NCBI GenBank assembly: GCA_014898415.1
Contig: RCTD01000020.1
Location: 1,116,001 to 1,180,000, forward strand
DNA length: 64,000 bases
Direction: 5' to 3'
Source: Stromatinia cepivora
Taxonomy: Eukaryota; Ascomycota; Leotiomycetes; Helotiales; Sclerotiniaceae
The notes under the pieces are model-generated. The model was given only the letters and a program-made list of their open reading frames with translations. It was not told where the DNA came from and ran no database searches. The stretch's first letter is position 1. The number at the start of each line of letters is the position of its first letter. Both the position numbers and the translations under genes were made by a program. Below, one piece after another: positions 39,385 through 51,175 of this stretch.

Positions 39385-40205
39385 GCCGTTGCATTCCTCA
39401 GTAATGTTTTATTCTCTCCAACTCTCCTTCTTACGAAACTCACGTTATTCGCCCTCTACCTGGAGTTATTCCATCCCTTTAAATGGATGAAGATATGTGT
39501 ATACATCGGAGTGGTCACGACAATGATCTTTTATCTCACAACAGGAACTCTAATGATAGTATGGAGTTCTCCTAGTCATGGACAAACTTGGCAAACACAC
39601 CTCTTTACAATGGAACTACAATATGCTCAAATCTATGCGTCGCCTTTATCGGCCGTTGGTTTAGCCATCGATTTGTATCTTCTCATTCTTCCATTGAAAG
39701 CCGTATATGATCTTTACTTGCCGCTCAAGCGTAAGCTCGCGGTAGGAGTTGTCTTCTTGACTGGTATTTTGTATGCACCCTTCAACTTTTCACTATAACC
39801 AATGCTTGTAGTTTTTTGAAATAAATGCTAACAATTACTCCTATAGTGTGTACATCACTTCGATTCTCAATGTTTATTATTGATTTATAAATAAGCAAAG
39901 CTATATTAAGGATACTATATGGACACTCCAAAATGTCATTATCTCTTTATAATTCAGGAATCTCCCTATCGTTGTTGAATCGTTAATTAACTTTGAACAA
40001 ATTAGCGGAAGTGTTTGTTGGAGTTATTTTCTTATGTATGTCTACAATGTGGAACTTTCTATGTTATAACAATAAGTTCTTTGCCCTGGAATCAGTATTA
40101 TCTTTTGGATCTGCGAAGTTCTGGAGTAGAATTCATTCTAAAGATGAAAGTAGCAAGGATTCGCTGGTAAAATCTTTGTCGGAAAGAGTTGATTTGTTAC
40201 ATTGA
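39385..40205 (+). pseudogene. Rhodopsin-like (SAT4/PTH11-type) membrane protein, decayed
   Basis: The region resembles the middle and C-terminal part of the fungal family of seven-helix membrane proteins often annotated rhodopsin domain or SAT4. Its first part reads LFALYLELFHPFKWM, then ICVYIGVVTTMIFYLTTG, then VGLAIDLYLLILPL and KRKLAVGVVFLTGIL. After a likely intron near 39785-39846 it continues ITSILNVYY, a TGA stop where Arg is expected, then INKQSYIKDTIWTLQNVI. After another gap comes EVFVGVIFLC. The N-terminal helices were not found upstream, and the in-frame stop plus broken junctions indicate a pseudogene. Functional members are plasma-membrane proteins, some proposed as receptors. 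Confidence 0.65.
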
Positions 40206-42085
40206 AAGGAGTTCAATGGATCTAAAATAGTAGTTTTTTCTTTATCGAAAGAATATCAGAAGGAGGGAAATTTTCTGTAGATGAAACTTGAGTTATCTTC
40301 TTTTAGGAATGTGTTAATGTATATCAAATCGGATAAAAAGAGAAACCAAGTGAGAAATGATCAGATTCATCTCCAACAGGATATCTGATAGATGAACTAC
40401 AATTAATCCGCAATGTCAGCTTTTTCTGTACTCAATTTGAATCAATAAATCAAACGAGCTGGGACTTTTGATGACTCCTTGGTTTGCGCTTCAGACATCA
40501 TAGCCCACTTGCAGATTTGGCTTTCTGTTGAATATGGCGACAAGATCGACTTCTATGATATATGTTGAATTCCGACGCAGGGTACATTCAGCTTTCCCCA
40601 TCTGAACGGCAGCATTGGTATCTTCGCAAGTTTAAAGCGATGGAAAGAGCAAACTAAAAACAAGGGATGCATTCAACGAGTACACGATCACATCGCCCAA
40701 GTTCTTAATGTCATACCATACCTATGATGAATCACTCCATTCGGAACTTCTTCCAGTTTCGGGCACTGGGAGCTTTACTGGTGTAGATTATCTGATGTAT
40801 TATCTCCAGATTATTATATTTGGAAATTCTTATGGAGTCAGATTTAGATGTATATATATTTAACAAGATCAAATATGTATTTAGTATTTCAAGATATTCG
40901 CGGAATCCTTTCCCTTTGGGTTAAGGTTATCATCCATTTACATTTTTTAAATAGGATTACCTCATAATTCTAACGGCATTCCAAATGGCCCGACGTACGG
41001 GCGTAAGATCTTACATTATATATTCTCAAATATGATAATTAATTTCCATATAGATCCATATTCAAAGATATATATCGAAAGATACTTACCACCAATTTTA
41101 GACTATACATTACACAAATTACTTGCGTTCAAAAATATCCTCTAAGTTTAATCATCCTCACAACAAACACAAATCTCCCACCTCGCTTTAAATTTAGATT
41201 TCTTCATCCCCTTCCTCCATCTTTCCCTCATCTTCATCATGACTTTCTCTTGGGTGACTCCATCACACTACGGAGATACAAGACTCTGATCTTTCTCAGG
41301 TAAAACTTACCGGATGGGTTGAGTACCAAACTTTTACAATTTGTGCTACAATCCCAATCAAAAACAAATTTGATAGGTTTTGTTTATCTGCACAAGTCGC
41401 ATAAGACAAAGTGTACCTCTAATTTTCATTCTTGCATTATAAGACGAGTTCAAACCCTACCCGGGGTAGCCGGTTGGCAAAGTTAGTACGATAATCATGG
41501 TTTACGTATACTGCAATCCATCGCGAGGCAGCACATGCTCTTGTCGAAACCTTGTTTTGCTACGGAGTATGAGGAGAGACGGATTCACAAATACAGTGCT
41601 AGCTATAGATAACGAGGTGATGACCAGAACTAATCATTTGACCTTTAATTATTGTGATTTTCTTTTGTGAGATGAGTTTGTAGCTTGTCCAATCTTTACT
41701 TACCAAACACAATCAAGGTAACAGCATATCTGGCTCGCATATAGCGCTGACTGAATCACCGAGTACGACATTGATAGCTCACTACCAGAATTAAAAGCAA
41801 GAAGAACTTCAAAGCCATAGATTTTTGCATTTAGTGTGACGAGATTGGTATTGGCTGGGAATTTTAGTGATGACTATATATGTGGAGGTTGCACCTAAAC
41901 TTACATGTAAGAAATCTACCCATAATAGTAAGTGCGCTTATATATATGTACTAACACTTATGATATCTTATTTTGATATTAATTATAGTTCTATTCTTTA
42001 TAATAGTTACTATTGTAGTAATGATAAAGAAAGTAGATTACTATTAGATTGGTGAGGTGGAACCCCTTTTGTCGAACCGAAAGTA
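40206..42085. other. Long intergenic region, increasingly AT-rich
   Basis: No gene supported. A 62-codon open frame at 41867-42055 is AT-rich and matches nothing known to me. The region ends at the TA target duplication of the Fot1-type transposon (42084-42085). Confidence 0.5.
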
Positions 42086-43924
42086 AGTCAACTACCCTAG
42101 TTTCCGACCACCCCTACTTTCCGGCCATCTCAATTTACTATCTCAATTTGAACAACCCTTAATCTTTAAACTTTAATAATTCAACAAACATTTAATAAAT
42201 CAATATCAAATTTTAATATATTATTCTTTATACAATATCGAAACTCTATATTGAAGATGATATTACAATAATATTAAATACAATCGCAAATAAAATACAA
42301 ATCTGAAAAACTTACTCAAATTATAATATACCAAAAAGCATTCTTCAAAATCGAATTAATAATTACTTTTCTCATAAAAAAAAATGCTCAATATTAATAA
42401 AAGGTAATCCCGAATCAAAAGAAACGATTAATAGATTAGATATTAATACAAAAAAGTTTAAATATTAATCTCATTCACCAATAAATTTGTGAAATTGAAA
42501 AGTATCTTTTTGATATAAAAAGAAATGATTCTATACTTGGAAAACAATAAATATAGAATTTTTTGAAAAGGAATCCTGAAATTAGAATCAAAAAATAATA
42601 TTGAATCGATTCTACAAAAGTTTCAAATATTATTCATAATATTATTTCGAAATGGTTTCAAAATCCCGAAATACTTGATATCAAAAATATAAAACCTAAA
42701 AACCGATGGAATATGAATGAGATTGATATTATGAAAGGTTAGAGTTTCAATGGTTTGGTAGTAAGGAGTTCAAAATATCGTTTTATTTAGAAAAAACAAT
42801 TTGATTCGAGAATTTGGATATCCTTTATTGAATATATTTCGGTTATAAGATGAATATTCAAATTATTTGTTATATACAAAAATAAAAGTATTTAATAACA
42901 ATGATTCCCTATAGATCTTGAATTATATAAAGGTTAGAATTTTATTATTACAGAAAATGGATGGATGATCGATATTATAGGTCTTGAATAGCTGAAGAAA
43001 ATATTCATTCCTAAAATTATCCTTTTTTGATTTGAAGAGATTAAACTATTTATATTGGATGAATATAGAAACTATAAAACTATAGAATTTATATTTAAAT
43101 ATTTCAAACATAATATCCATTTCTTATTTCTACTGTTATATATATCATATATACTTCAACCATTTGATTTATCAATATTTTTGCCTTTCAAAAATACTTA
43201 TAAATATATACTCAATAAATTAAGTTCTTTATCCAATTCGATGCTTATTAAAAAACATATTTTTCTTCTTTATTATCAAAAGATTCGAACTGAAGCTTTA
43301 ATCACTTATAATATTAAAACTGAATAGAAAGCTTCAGATTTATAATCGAAAAATCGAATAAAACCTTTTATAAACCGATTATTATTTGAAAATAACAACG
43401 AAAAGGTTTTATCGATTAATTCAATCTTTGATAATAATATTGAGTTTCAATGAAATAAAAAGGTATCTTTTATTGATTGAAAAACTCCTCAAAAAACATT
43501 TGATCTTCGATTATATATTTATATAATAACTCAAAAAAAAGAGATTAATCTTTCAATACAACATTTGCTTTTTCAAAAGATTTCAAAAGGTTTTGATATT
43601 AAAGATTATAATCTTATAGAATGAAAATTTCGAATAAAACAATTGGAATATCAATTAAATCAATTTAATTTTAGAAAAAAATAAAAGGTTCGGATTAATC
43701 TGAATTCGAAATTTGTAGGGATTAAAGTTATTAAAAAAGCTCAAATTGAAATTGGGGATCATGAAATTAATAAAAATGATAACGATAGTATAGTAAAAAG
43801 TGATTCTATAAATGATTTTATTGAATATATATAATTGTTAAATTATTAATATAAAAATGCAAATAATGAATTTTTTTGATGATGATCGGAAAAGGGGGGT
43901 GGCCGGAAACTAGGGTAGTTGACT
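42086..43924 (+). mobile_element. Fot1/pogo-type DNA transposon, RIP-degraded
   Basis: This Tc1/mariner superfamily element of 1839 bp has terminal inverted repeats of about 30 bp starting agtcaactaccctagtttcc at 42086, with the reverse complement ending at 43924. It is flanked by TA on both sides (42084-42085 and 43925-43926). The interior encodes a degraded DDE transposase on the plus strand. The TIRs keep more G and C than the interior, which makes the ends easy to see. Confidence 0.93.
42350..43330 (+). pseudogene. Fot1/pogo transposase remnant
   Basis: Translation through stops matches the pogo/Fot1 transposase. An N-terminal DNA-binding part (LIDXILIQKSL with the stop at X) is followed by a DDE_1 endonuclease core (NFIITENGWM, then LFILDEYRNYKT). 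The 90-codon open frame 43055-43327 covers FKHNIHFLFL and ILQPFDLSIFLPFKNTY, the conserved block around the last catalytic residue. The stop codons fit TGG or CAA/CGA codons changed by C-to-T or G-to-A transitions. It is inactive. Confidence 0.85.
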
Positions 43925-43926
43925 TA

Positions 43927-44079
43927 GAGGATATAATATATGACTAGGAATATCACTACTAGATAACCATGAGAGTCAGACAGCAATTCCAAGCGCTTCT
44001 CTATCTGTAGGAAATGAACAATAAAGTCTCTGATTATGAGCGAATTGAACATCAAGCAACTTGGCTGGACCATCAATGC
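43927..44079. other. Unique sequence between two transposon-like elements
   Basis: About 150 bp of ordinary composition between the Fot1-type element and the putative MITE. No feature seen. Confidence 0.4.
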
Positions 44080-44749
44080 CCCTAAGGTACTTTCTGACCC
44101 GTATATGATGATTAGAATTAAGTCATTAAATACAGTTTTTGATTGCTTACAAATATAATGAATTTGATTACTCAAATCGAAGAAATTATTACAAAACTGG
44201 ATTCCCAAAATCATATAAAAGATTATAATATACAATAAAAATAAATAGAATTTAATTTGAAATTAATATCAAGAAAATAAAGCTATTCTCATTTAATTAT
44301 TTCATGAATGAATCAACAAATCATAAATTCATTTATATTATATATTATATTTATATAAATATTCATTATTCAATTATACTACGAGATTACTATTATATAA
44401 TTATATCATTCAATTTCGGATTATATAGAATAATTTCAAAAAATGAATTATATAATATTTTTGAAGTTTTTCTTTTTGAGTATTTTCAATATAAAGTTAG
44501 TGAGAGTAAATAATAAAGATTGATAAAAATAATTATAAAGGAAGAATTAGAAAAGACAAATTAATTCGATTAAAATGAATTAGAAAATGATTTAAGGAAA
44601 TTAGGAAATCTTTAATTTAGATATCAAATATAATTAATATTCGAAATCTTTTTTATAATAATGAAGATTCATAAAATTCATTATATATAATTAATAGAAT
44701 TGTATATTATATCAAATCCATCAAATACAGTCCAACAAGTACCTTAGGG
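44080..44749. mobile_element. Possible MITE-like element with ccctaaggtactt inverted ends
   Basis: A 670-bp AT-rich block is bounded by ccctaaggtact (44080-44091) and its exact reverse complement agtaccttaggg (44738-44749). The flanking sequence is clearly less AT-rich. A target duplication is not obvious, and no transposase motif is seen in the interior. It may be a small non-autonomous DNA transposon that has been mutated. Confidence 0.45.
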
Positions 44750-46501
44750 TACTAGGAACAAAATGTCTGCGAATGGTAAACATTACTATTATCCTTCCAG
44801 ACGATTATGCGGACAAGGTACCTGAATACTTGTAGCCTTAACTGTACAAGAAATCGTTATACTGACTAACCAAAAAAAAATATTTTGCGAGTCAATAGTA
44901 TGCTAACAGATAGACCTTCGATAGCAGGGGTGACGGTGCTTGTAAATTATCTACTTAATCTTCTTCCTTGGTGTTAATAGCCGTATTGAACGTGTCCGAG
45001 GAGGATTTTATACCTAAGTAGTGTTCTCCAAGTTTCATGATAGTTGGCAGTGCTAAGGACTGATAATAGAACGTATTGTTGACGTCGGATCGAATTCATG
45101 TATAGATATTCGAATGATAGAAGATATGGAAAGTTTCAAATGGGCATAAATGCAGATACAACCAAAATAGCGATCCAAACAGTCTATTTGAGTACGCCTA
45201 TCATCAGGACTTTTAACTCTCGACATGACAATTTCATCATGTGCAGCAAAATAAGTAATGTTTACTTACCATCAAGAAAATCCAGCCCGCCGCATATGAA
45301 CATCTCCTACTTAAGGAATTGAATGCTAACAGTGGCTCCGGATTGATCCTTCCTCAGCTCAGTCTTGTTATTATTCGCTGCTGAGCTCACTCGAACCGAA
45401 GAATTGGAATCATCGCCGCCAAATTACATCGAGCCACGAAATGCATCAGACGAAGCATTCAGATGGCGGTATTTCAGTAAAGTCATTAATTGGCGGCAGG
45501 AAATTGTTTGCATGAACTGACTAGGTTGGTTTCGGAACGGTTCAATGTTATATAATGTCATGCTGCATCCAGGTCCTGGATTATATTATGTGCAAGTTGG
45601 TGGCGGCTATTGTGTGGCAGGGATATTGTTGTGAAATGTATGAAATGTATGAATTGAGATAATCATGAATATTGAGTGTACAGTATTTATGTCGTCTTGA
45701 CGAACACCTCATTCTCGTGGCCATCTTCTCTCGTTGCCAACATTATGGCCACCATTCCCCCCCTTCTTCATTTTAACATCCCAATTCGTATTCTCGATTT
45801 TTCCTACTATTACTAACCATTCATCCCCTCCCCTCCTTCCCGAGAACACTTCTAGCCCTAGCTCCTTTCCACTGTACACACATCACTATCCTCTAACATC
45901 TCTCGCGGCGTCATCGATTGTCTAAAACCCGACTGATTCCTTCATCCCCCTATCCTCTTCACCATTCCCAGAACCCATCTTCCACCAACCCACCACAATT
46001 ATTCCACCACCACCTCCCTTAATACCCTCTCCATCCTCGCTTGATTCCTCTCCATTCATCCATCTTCACTACCTCTCATCCCACATCATCTATTCAAATA
46101 CTCATTTGCCCCGAAACCTTCTTCGTTCAATGAACCCATCCATTTGTGTCTTTGTTTTTGAAAAGATTGCGTCCAATTGCGTGAAACATAGTGTTTACTG
46201 AGTGAATCGCAACCTGAATGATCACCATCTCCATATTAGCTTGTCGGAACAGCACTTCACCTCTTCTATGATTGCCGAGCCTAACCACGAATCCCGCCAA
46301 AATGGCTCAGCAGTTGTATATGACGGGGTTAGCTGCAGATTGCCATAATAAGAAGCCAGTCATACGACTGAAATTCCGCATGTACATGATGTCATTTTCT
46401 ATTGGGCGATTTCCGTAAGCCAACAGTTGGAGCTTCATGCGTGCACATCTTTGCCGATAAAGACTCCGAGCTTTTGAAAAAAAGCCGTCACTTGAGAGAA
46501 A
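44750..46501. other. Intergenic region
   Basis: No supported gene. A 74-codon open frame at 45098-45322 has no recognisable features. The stretch 45720-46140 is strongly pyrimidine-rich on the plus strand (many CCA, TCC and CTC runs), like the leader of a fungal gene, but no matching coding start follows closely. Confidence 0.45.
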
Positions 46502-48253
46502 GTGAAGTGCATGTACATTCTACCCTGGAACATGGCCACGGGCAAAATCGCTGAACTTTTTAACGATCTTTCCGCGAGGTATACCATACTGGCTCACCTG
46601 TTAACGGTTATTATCACCATTTTTCTCGCAACCTTTACCTCCTACTATATTCTGGTCACATGGAATAAAAGCAGACGAGCAGCGGAAGCGACTCGAATCC
46701 ACGGTTGCAAGCCCATCCCCAGGGTCCCAAGCCGGGACCCGATCTTAGGTCTTGATACTTTTATTCAAATGCAAAAGGCAGACGCAGCAGGACGTCGTTC
46801 AGATGCGTACAGAGCACCCCCATCAAAAATATGGACAAACTTTCTTGATGAATTCATTGGGCACTGAGCTTCAAACATCTCAGCCAGAAAATATCCAAGC
46901 GATATGTACAACAGCCTTTAACGACTGGGGCGTCGGTCCCGTGAGAGGAACCATTGGGCTTCCGTTTCTTGGTCGCGGTATCTTTACAGGTATTTCAAAC
47001 CCAGGATAAAGAAATATCTTTATTCAAATGACTAATTGTTATTCAACTTTAGAAGATGGTGATTTCTGGAAGCATTCAAGGTCACTCGTTCGACCAACCT
47101 TCAGCAGAGCTGAGATTGCGGATCTGGATAATTTCGAACGTCACGTTGCGCGCTTCTTGACTCACATTCCGAAAGATGGCTCAACTTTTGACATGCTCCC
47201 TCTCGTAAAACGACTGGTCAGTAATCCTGATGACATGCCGGCGTGGATCAAATATGAACGAAGCATCAAACTGACTGCCTGGTGCTTTAATAGTTCCTTG
47301 ACACATCGACAGAATTTTTGTTCGGTGAATCGACAGAATGTCTTGCTGAACAAACACCTATCGAGACGGACGTGTTCATGAAATCGTTTGACCGCTCTCT
47401 TTTGGGTTGGCATTGCTTCTCATTTTTAAACCTATTCGATGGCCACTTTACTTCGATCCTTGGTGGAAAGAAGCTTACACCAATGTCCACGCGTTCGTTG
47501 ACAAACGTGTATCATCAGCCTTAGAAAAGCAACGCAACCCAGATAAAGAAACAGGTCCCAAAAGATATGTCCTTCTTGAAGAGATGGCCAAGATGACACA
47601 GGACCCTTACGAACTCCGTATGCAGATCATCAACGTCTTCTTTCCCGCTCGAGACACAGCTGCTATCGCGTTCGGGGATATTATTTTTGAACTTGCTCGT
47701 CACCCCGCGGAATGGAAGAAACTGAAGACAGAGGTCGATAGCATCAAACCAAGCCAAGAATTAACCTTCGAATTCCTCCGTTCACTAAAAGTTACCAAGG
47801 CCATAATTAACGAGTCGTTACGCTTATATCCAGCTGCATCGAGACTCGGTAAGATATCCTTGAAAGATACAGTCTTACCAAAGGGAGGCGAGAAAGATTG
47901 ATAGTCACCAATATTTGTACCCAAGGGTACTGTAGTCGGACTAGATCTGTACACATTGCAAAGGGACCCAACAATTTGGGGAGCAAATGCAGATGACTTT
48001 GAACCAGATCGATGGCTAAATTCGAATCGGCCACTGTGGGAGGCGAAGTGGCAATACGAGCCATTCTTAGGAGGTATCAGGATGTGTCCTGCTCAAAACC
48101 AAGTTTTGATTCAATTGTCCTATCTTCTGGTCGGATTCGCACAAGAAATTCAACTTCGACAACAAGGACGAGGTCTTAGAATACCTTTAACGCGTTACTA
48201 TGACCGTGGAAAGTAAGAACGGTGTCAAGATCGCCGTAAAACATGTTAAATAG
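46502..48253 (+). pseudogene. Cytochrome P450 (CYP52-like, fungal fatty-acid/alkane hydroxylase type), broken
   Basis: Sequence follows a membrane-bound fungal P450 from end to end. It has an N-terminal anchor (AHLLTVIITIFLATFTSYYILV), SQPENIQAICTTAF, GRGIFT then EDGDFWKHSRSLVRPTFS, and DTSTEFLFGESTE. The I-helix part reads FPARDTAA, the ExxR motif is ESLRLYP, and the heme loop is FLGGIRMCPAQ with the axial Cys. Two introns are likely (46990-47052 and 47217-47293). Lesions are a frameshift near 46815, another near 47405, tandem stops TGA TAG near 47899 (where the protein should run GGEKD to SPIFVPKG), a frameshift near 48150 and a stop near 48190. The end is readable to 48253 (ESKNGVKIAV). 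The family oxidises long-chain substrates at the ER. This copy cannot encode an enzyme unless the sequence has errors. Confidence 0.85.
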
Positions 48254-48648
48254 TTCAGCGGATGCTACATGGAGTATCCACTGGTCGGACTAACAGACCA
48301 TGTTTGAAAACCTGAAGATTAGAAAAGCTACGATATTTCGAACCTAATTGAACATTCCACAGTGAAAAGCCAATCATGTGTGCACTTCTAATCCGAAATA
48401 ACGACGGCTTTTGAACAAAGTTGGACATAGAAACAATTCCTTAAACATGCTCTCCGGTTGCTTCTTCTACTGGAAGTGGACGCAACGTCTATGCAACAAC
48501 CAGAACACATCTAAACCCGAAGAAATGAACAACATTCGAAATAAAGCTAAAAATTGTAGTGTTTATCTATTGCTACCAAGGTCTATCTTTTTTTATCTTC
48601 AAGGATATACAAGGGTACTCGCGAAAGGCGGAGAAAATGATCTATGAT
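48254..48648. other. Intergenic region
   Basis: Convergent 3' flanks of the P450 pseudogene and adenylosuccinate synthetase. No gene or RNA seen. Confidence 0.5.
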
Positions 48649-50448
48649 CTACTTCGTGATCATATCATCTCGAGATGGGCCTGTAGCTTTTAGATTAGTG
48701 ATCTTATTATTTAGGAGATAATCACAGAAACACTCACCAACTCCAATGAACTTAATCGGAACGCCAACTTCCTTCTCAATGAACTCGCAGTATTTACGAC
48801 ATGCAGCTGGAAGATCGTAGTAGCTATGACAACCAGTTGTAGGTTTATTCCAGCCTGGCAGTATAACATACTCTGGCTCGAGTGTCTCCAATCTTTCGAG
48901 ATCGGCTGGAAATGATTCTAATCTCTCGCCTGTTGCTGGGTCAAGATATGCGACGGCAACCTTAATTTCTGAGAAAGAATCAAGAATATCTAGTTTTGTG
49001 AGGTTGATGGCGGTGTAATTGTTGATAGCCGTCGAGTATTTGACAACCACTAGATCTAACCATCCGCATCTTCTTCGACGACCAGTCGTCACACCAAACT
49101 CTCTGCCAACTTCTTGCAATGTGTTACCGACCTCTCCTAGATCTTCTGTTGGGAATGGACCACCACCAACACGTGTAGTATAGGCTTTGACCACTCCGTA
49201 AACATTCTTGACCTTAAATGGGTTCAAGCCGCTGAGACCAGTAAACACACCACCAAGACCTGTATTTGAACTTGTTACGAAAGGATATGTACCGGCATCA
49301 ATGTCCAACATAATAGCGTTTGCGCCCTCAATTAGCATAGGCGCGTTCGCTTGCTGCGCAGAGACGAGTAGGGGTAGTTGGTCAACAACCATACTCGCTA
49401 GTTCAGCTCTGTAAGTCTAGGAGGATATCAACAAAGGTGTGGTGAAGAAGGGGTTGCCAGAAATACCTTGAATCTAGTAAGCTCTTCCTCGACATCATAC
49501 TGCAATAAGTCCCCGAATCTCTTCTTGGCACCAGAAGCCATGTTTCGAACCTTCTCCTCAAAGTAACTCTCTCGGAAAACATCGGCAATTCTAACACCAC
49601 TTCTGGCCATTTTGGTGGAATAGCAAGGGCCAATTCCTAGAATTTATCAGGAAAAGGTATCTTCAATGTAAGCCCAAGTGTATATTACCTTTACCAGTAG
49701 TACCAATTTTACCACCACCAAGTTCAGCCTCTTCAAGTCCATCCAATTTCTGATGGAGATCAAGAACGACACTGTGATTTATTGTCAGAGTTGCACAATC
49801 ATGCTCGAGAGCGTAAAACCCACTGGCATCTGTCACTGATCGACAGCCTCTCTCTGGCGTCTGGAATCTTGTCCTCGATGGCGGCAAGCTCTTTCAGAAG
49901 GCCGGGGATGTGAACCACGCATCCACTTCCTACAAGATTCTGACATTTCTTATTGAGGAGACCGCTAGGTAAAATGTGAAAGTCACTGTTCGAAATCTTT
50001 CAGCCAAATGTCCATAACAACTTCAATCAAGCTCCCAGAATAACATGCTATTGAGGTAGACTCACTATGTCACCCCATCGGCCACAATTGTATGCCTGAA
50101 TATCGTCAGTAAAAGGGTTGCACCGCTGTCTTTCGTCCCATCGATTTACCCCGCATTGTTTCCACCCTGTGTTTCATGGACATTAGTCACATATTGCTTA
50201 AGAATTTGCTAGAAAAATCTGCCGTAGACTTACTTGTGCACGGCAGCACAGTCTTAAATCCTCACTGCAAAGAACATCGACAAGTTTTCCCTGGTTCACC
50301 CTCAGTTAAATTCCTGAATGTGGAATTTCTTCAACCCAATGTGCCATACCTTTCCCTCGTCGCCCTACACTTGCATATTAGCATTTTACCTCCGCAGATC
50401 TTCGCAGAATGCACATACCCATTGAGCACCAAGTACAACTGTCGCCAT
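48649..50448 (-). CDS. ADE12: Adenylosuccinate synthetase
   Basis: The enzyme joins IMP and aspartate using GTP, the first committed step to AMP, in the cytosol. Ten exons give 424 residues with an uninterrupted frame: 50448-50419, 50364-50350, 50290-50234, 50166-50150, 50095-50066, 49985-49824, 49771-49689, 49636-49467, 49416-48738 and 48680-48649. All nine introns are GT-AG and 50-80 bp. The N-terminus reads [10 protein letters not shown], then GDEGK (catalytic Asp, in a 15-bp exon), then [64 protein letters not shown] and [12 protein letters not shown] follow, ending [10 protein letters not shown]. Length matches fungal family members. It is divergent from UreG across 727 bp. The long run of short 5' introns is easily mis-annotated. 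Confidence 0.96.
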
Positions 50449-51175
50449 CTTTATTCGTTGAATTTCCTTAATTCAGTAGCCGAATGCTGGAATTGAATGC
50501 AATCGCGCCCAAATCGAAATTTTGGATCAATTGATGAAAGCAACAAGTAATTATACGTTTCCTCGAAAAGAATTTGTATGCCTATGATCTGTTAGAAGAC
50601 TTTCCCGGACTCTATGTGTAAAGTGATGTGGAGACGGAACGCACCTTAAGGGAACAGAAATTAAATGGTGTCGGATGGTGGGGGTTTTATATCAGTCACT
50701 ATCCGTGTCATGACGCTAAATTGGCGGGGCATTTTTTTCATGTAATGTTGAGTCATTGCAAAATCAAATCACGTGAAATAAAACAATCCATCCATTAACT
50801 TGCCTAGTGGGTATTATCGAACATATATATTAAAATTATGGATCAGATCAAGTAGGTAAGACATTTCAAGATATGGGGATATCGTATGGATCAATACTAT
50901 CATTAAGTAGAAGCGTGCGGTTCGTTGGTTATAAGTTATTAGTTGTCTGTTTATTTTTCATTTGCACAGTAATAGTAATTAATACAAGCGAAAGATAGAG
51001 GGGATCTACTTTTAACTTTTCTCAAATTGAATATCACGACAGGCTGGCTGATTTCAAAGATCACTGCACTGTACAAGATTCCTCTATCTGTCGATAATAT
51101 CATACGTGGATACATCAAACAGCTTTGTGTTCTCCTACATTCTATTCTGATATTTATTCATACCACAATTTCATC
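50449..51175. promoter_or_regulatory. Divergent promoter region of ADE12 and ureG
   Basis: 727 bp between two start codons. It contains the 8-bp palindrome tcacgtga (50769-50776), a possible bHLH/bZIP site, and AT-rich stretches near 50820 and 50940-50990. The assignment is by position only. Confidence 0.45.

Noticed and set aside
41440..41520. Possible tRNA (gttcaaaccctaccc near 41450)
   Set aside because: A T-loop-like string is present, but a cloverleaf with an acceptor stem could not be drawn.
43924..44235. 103-codon minus-strand frame
   Set aside because: It starts in AT-rich sequence of the putative MITE and runs into the Fot1 boundary. No domain recognised.
45098..45322. 74-codon frame in the P450 upstream region
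   Set aside because: No motif, no signal peptide and no splice continuation.
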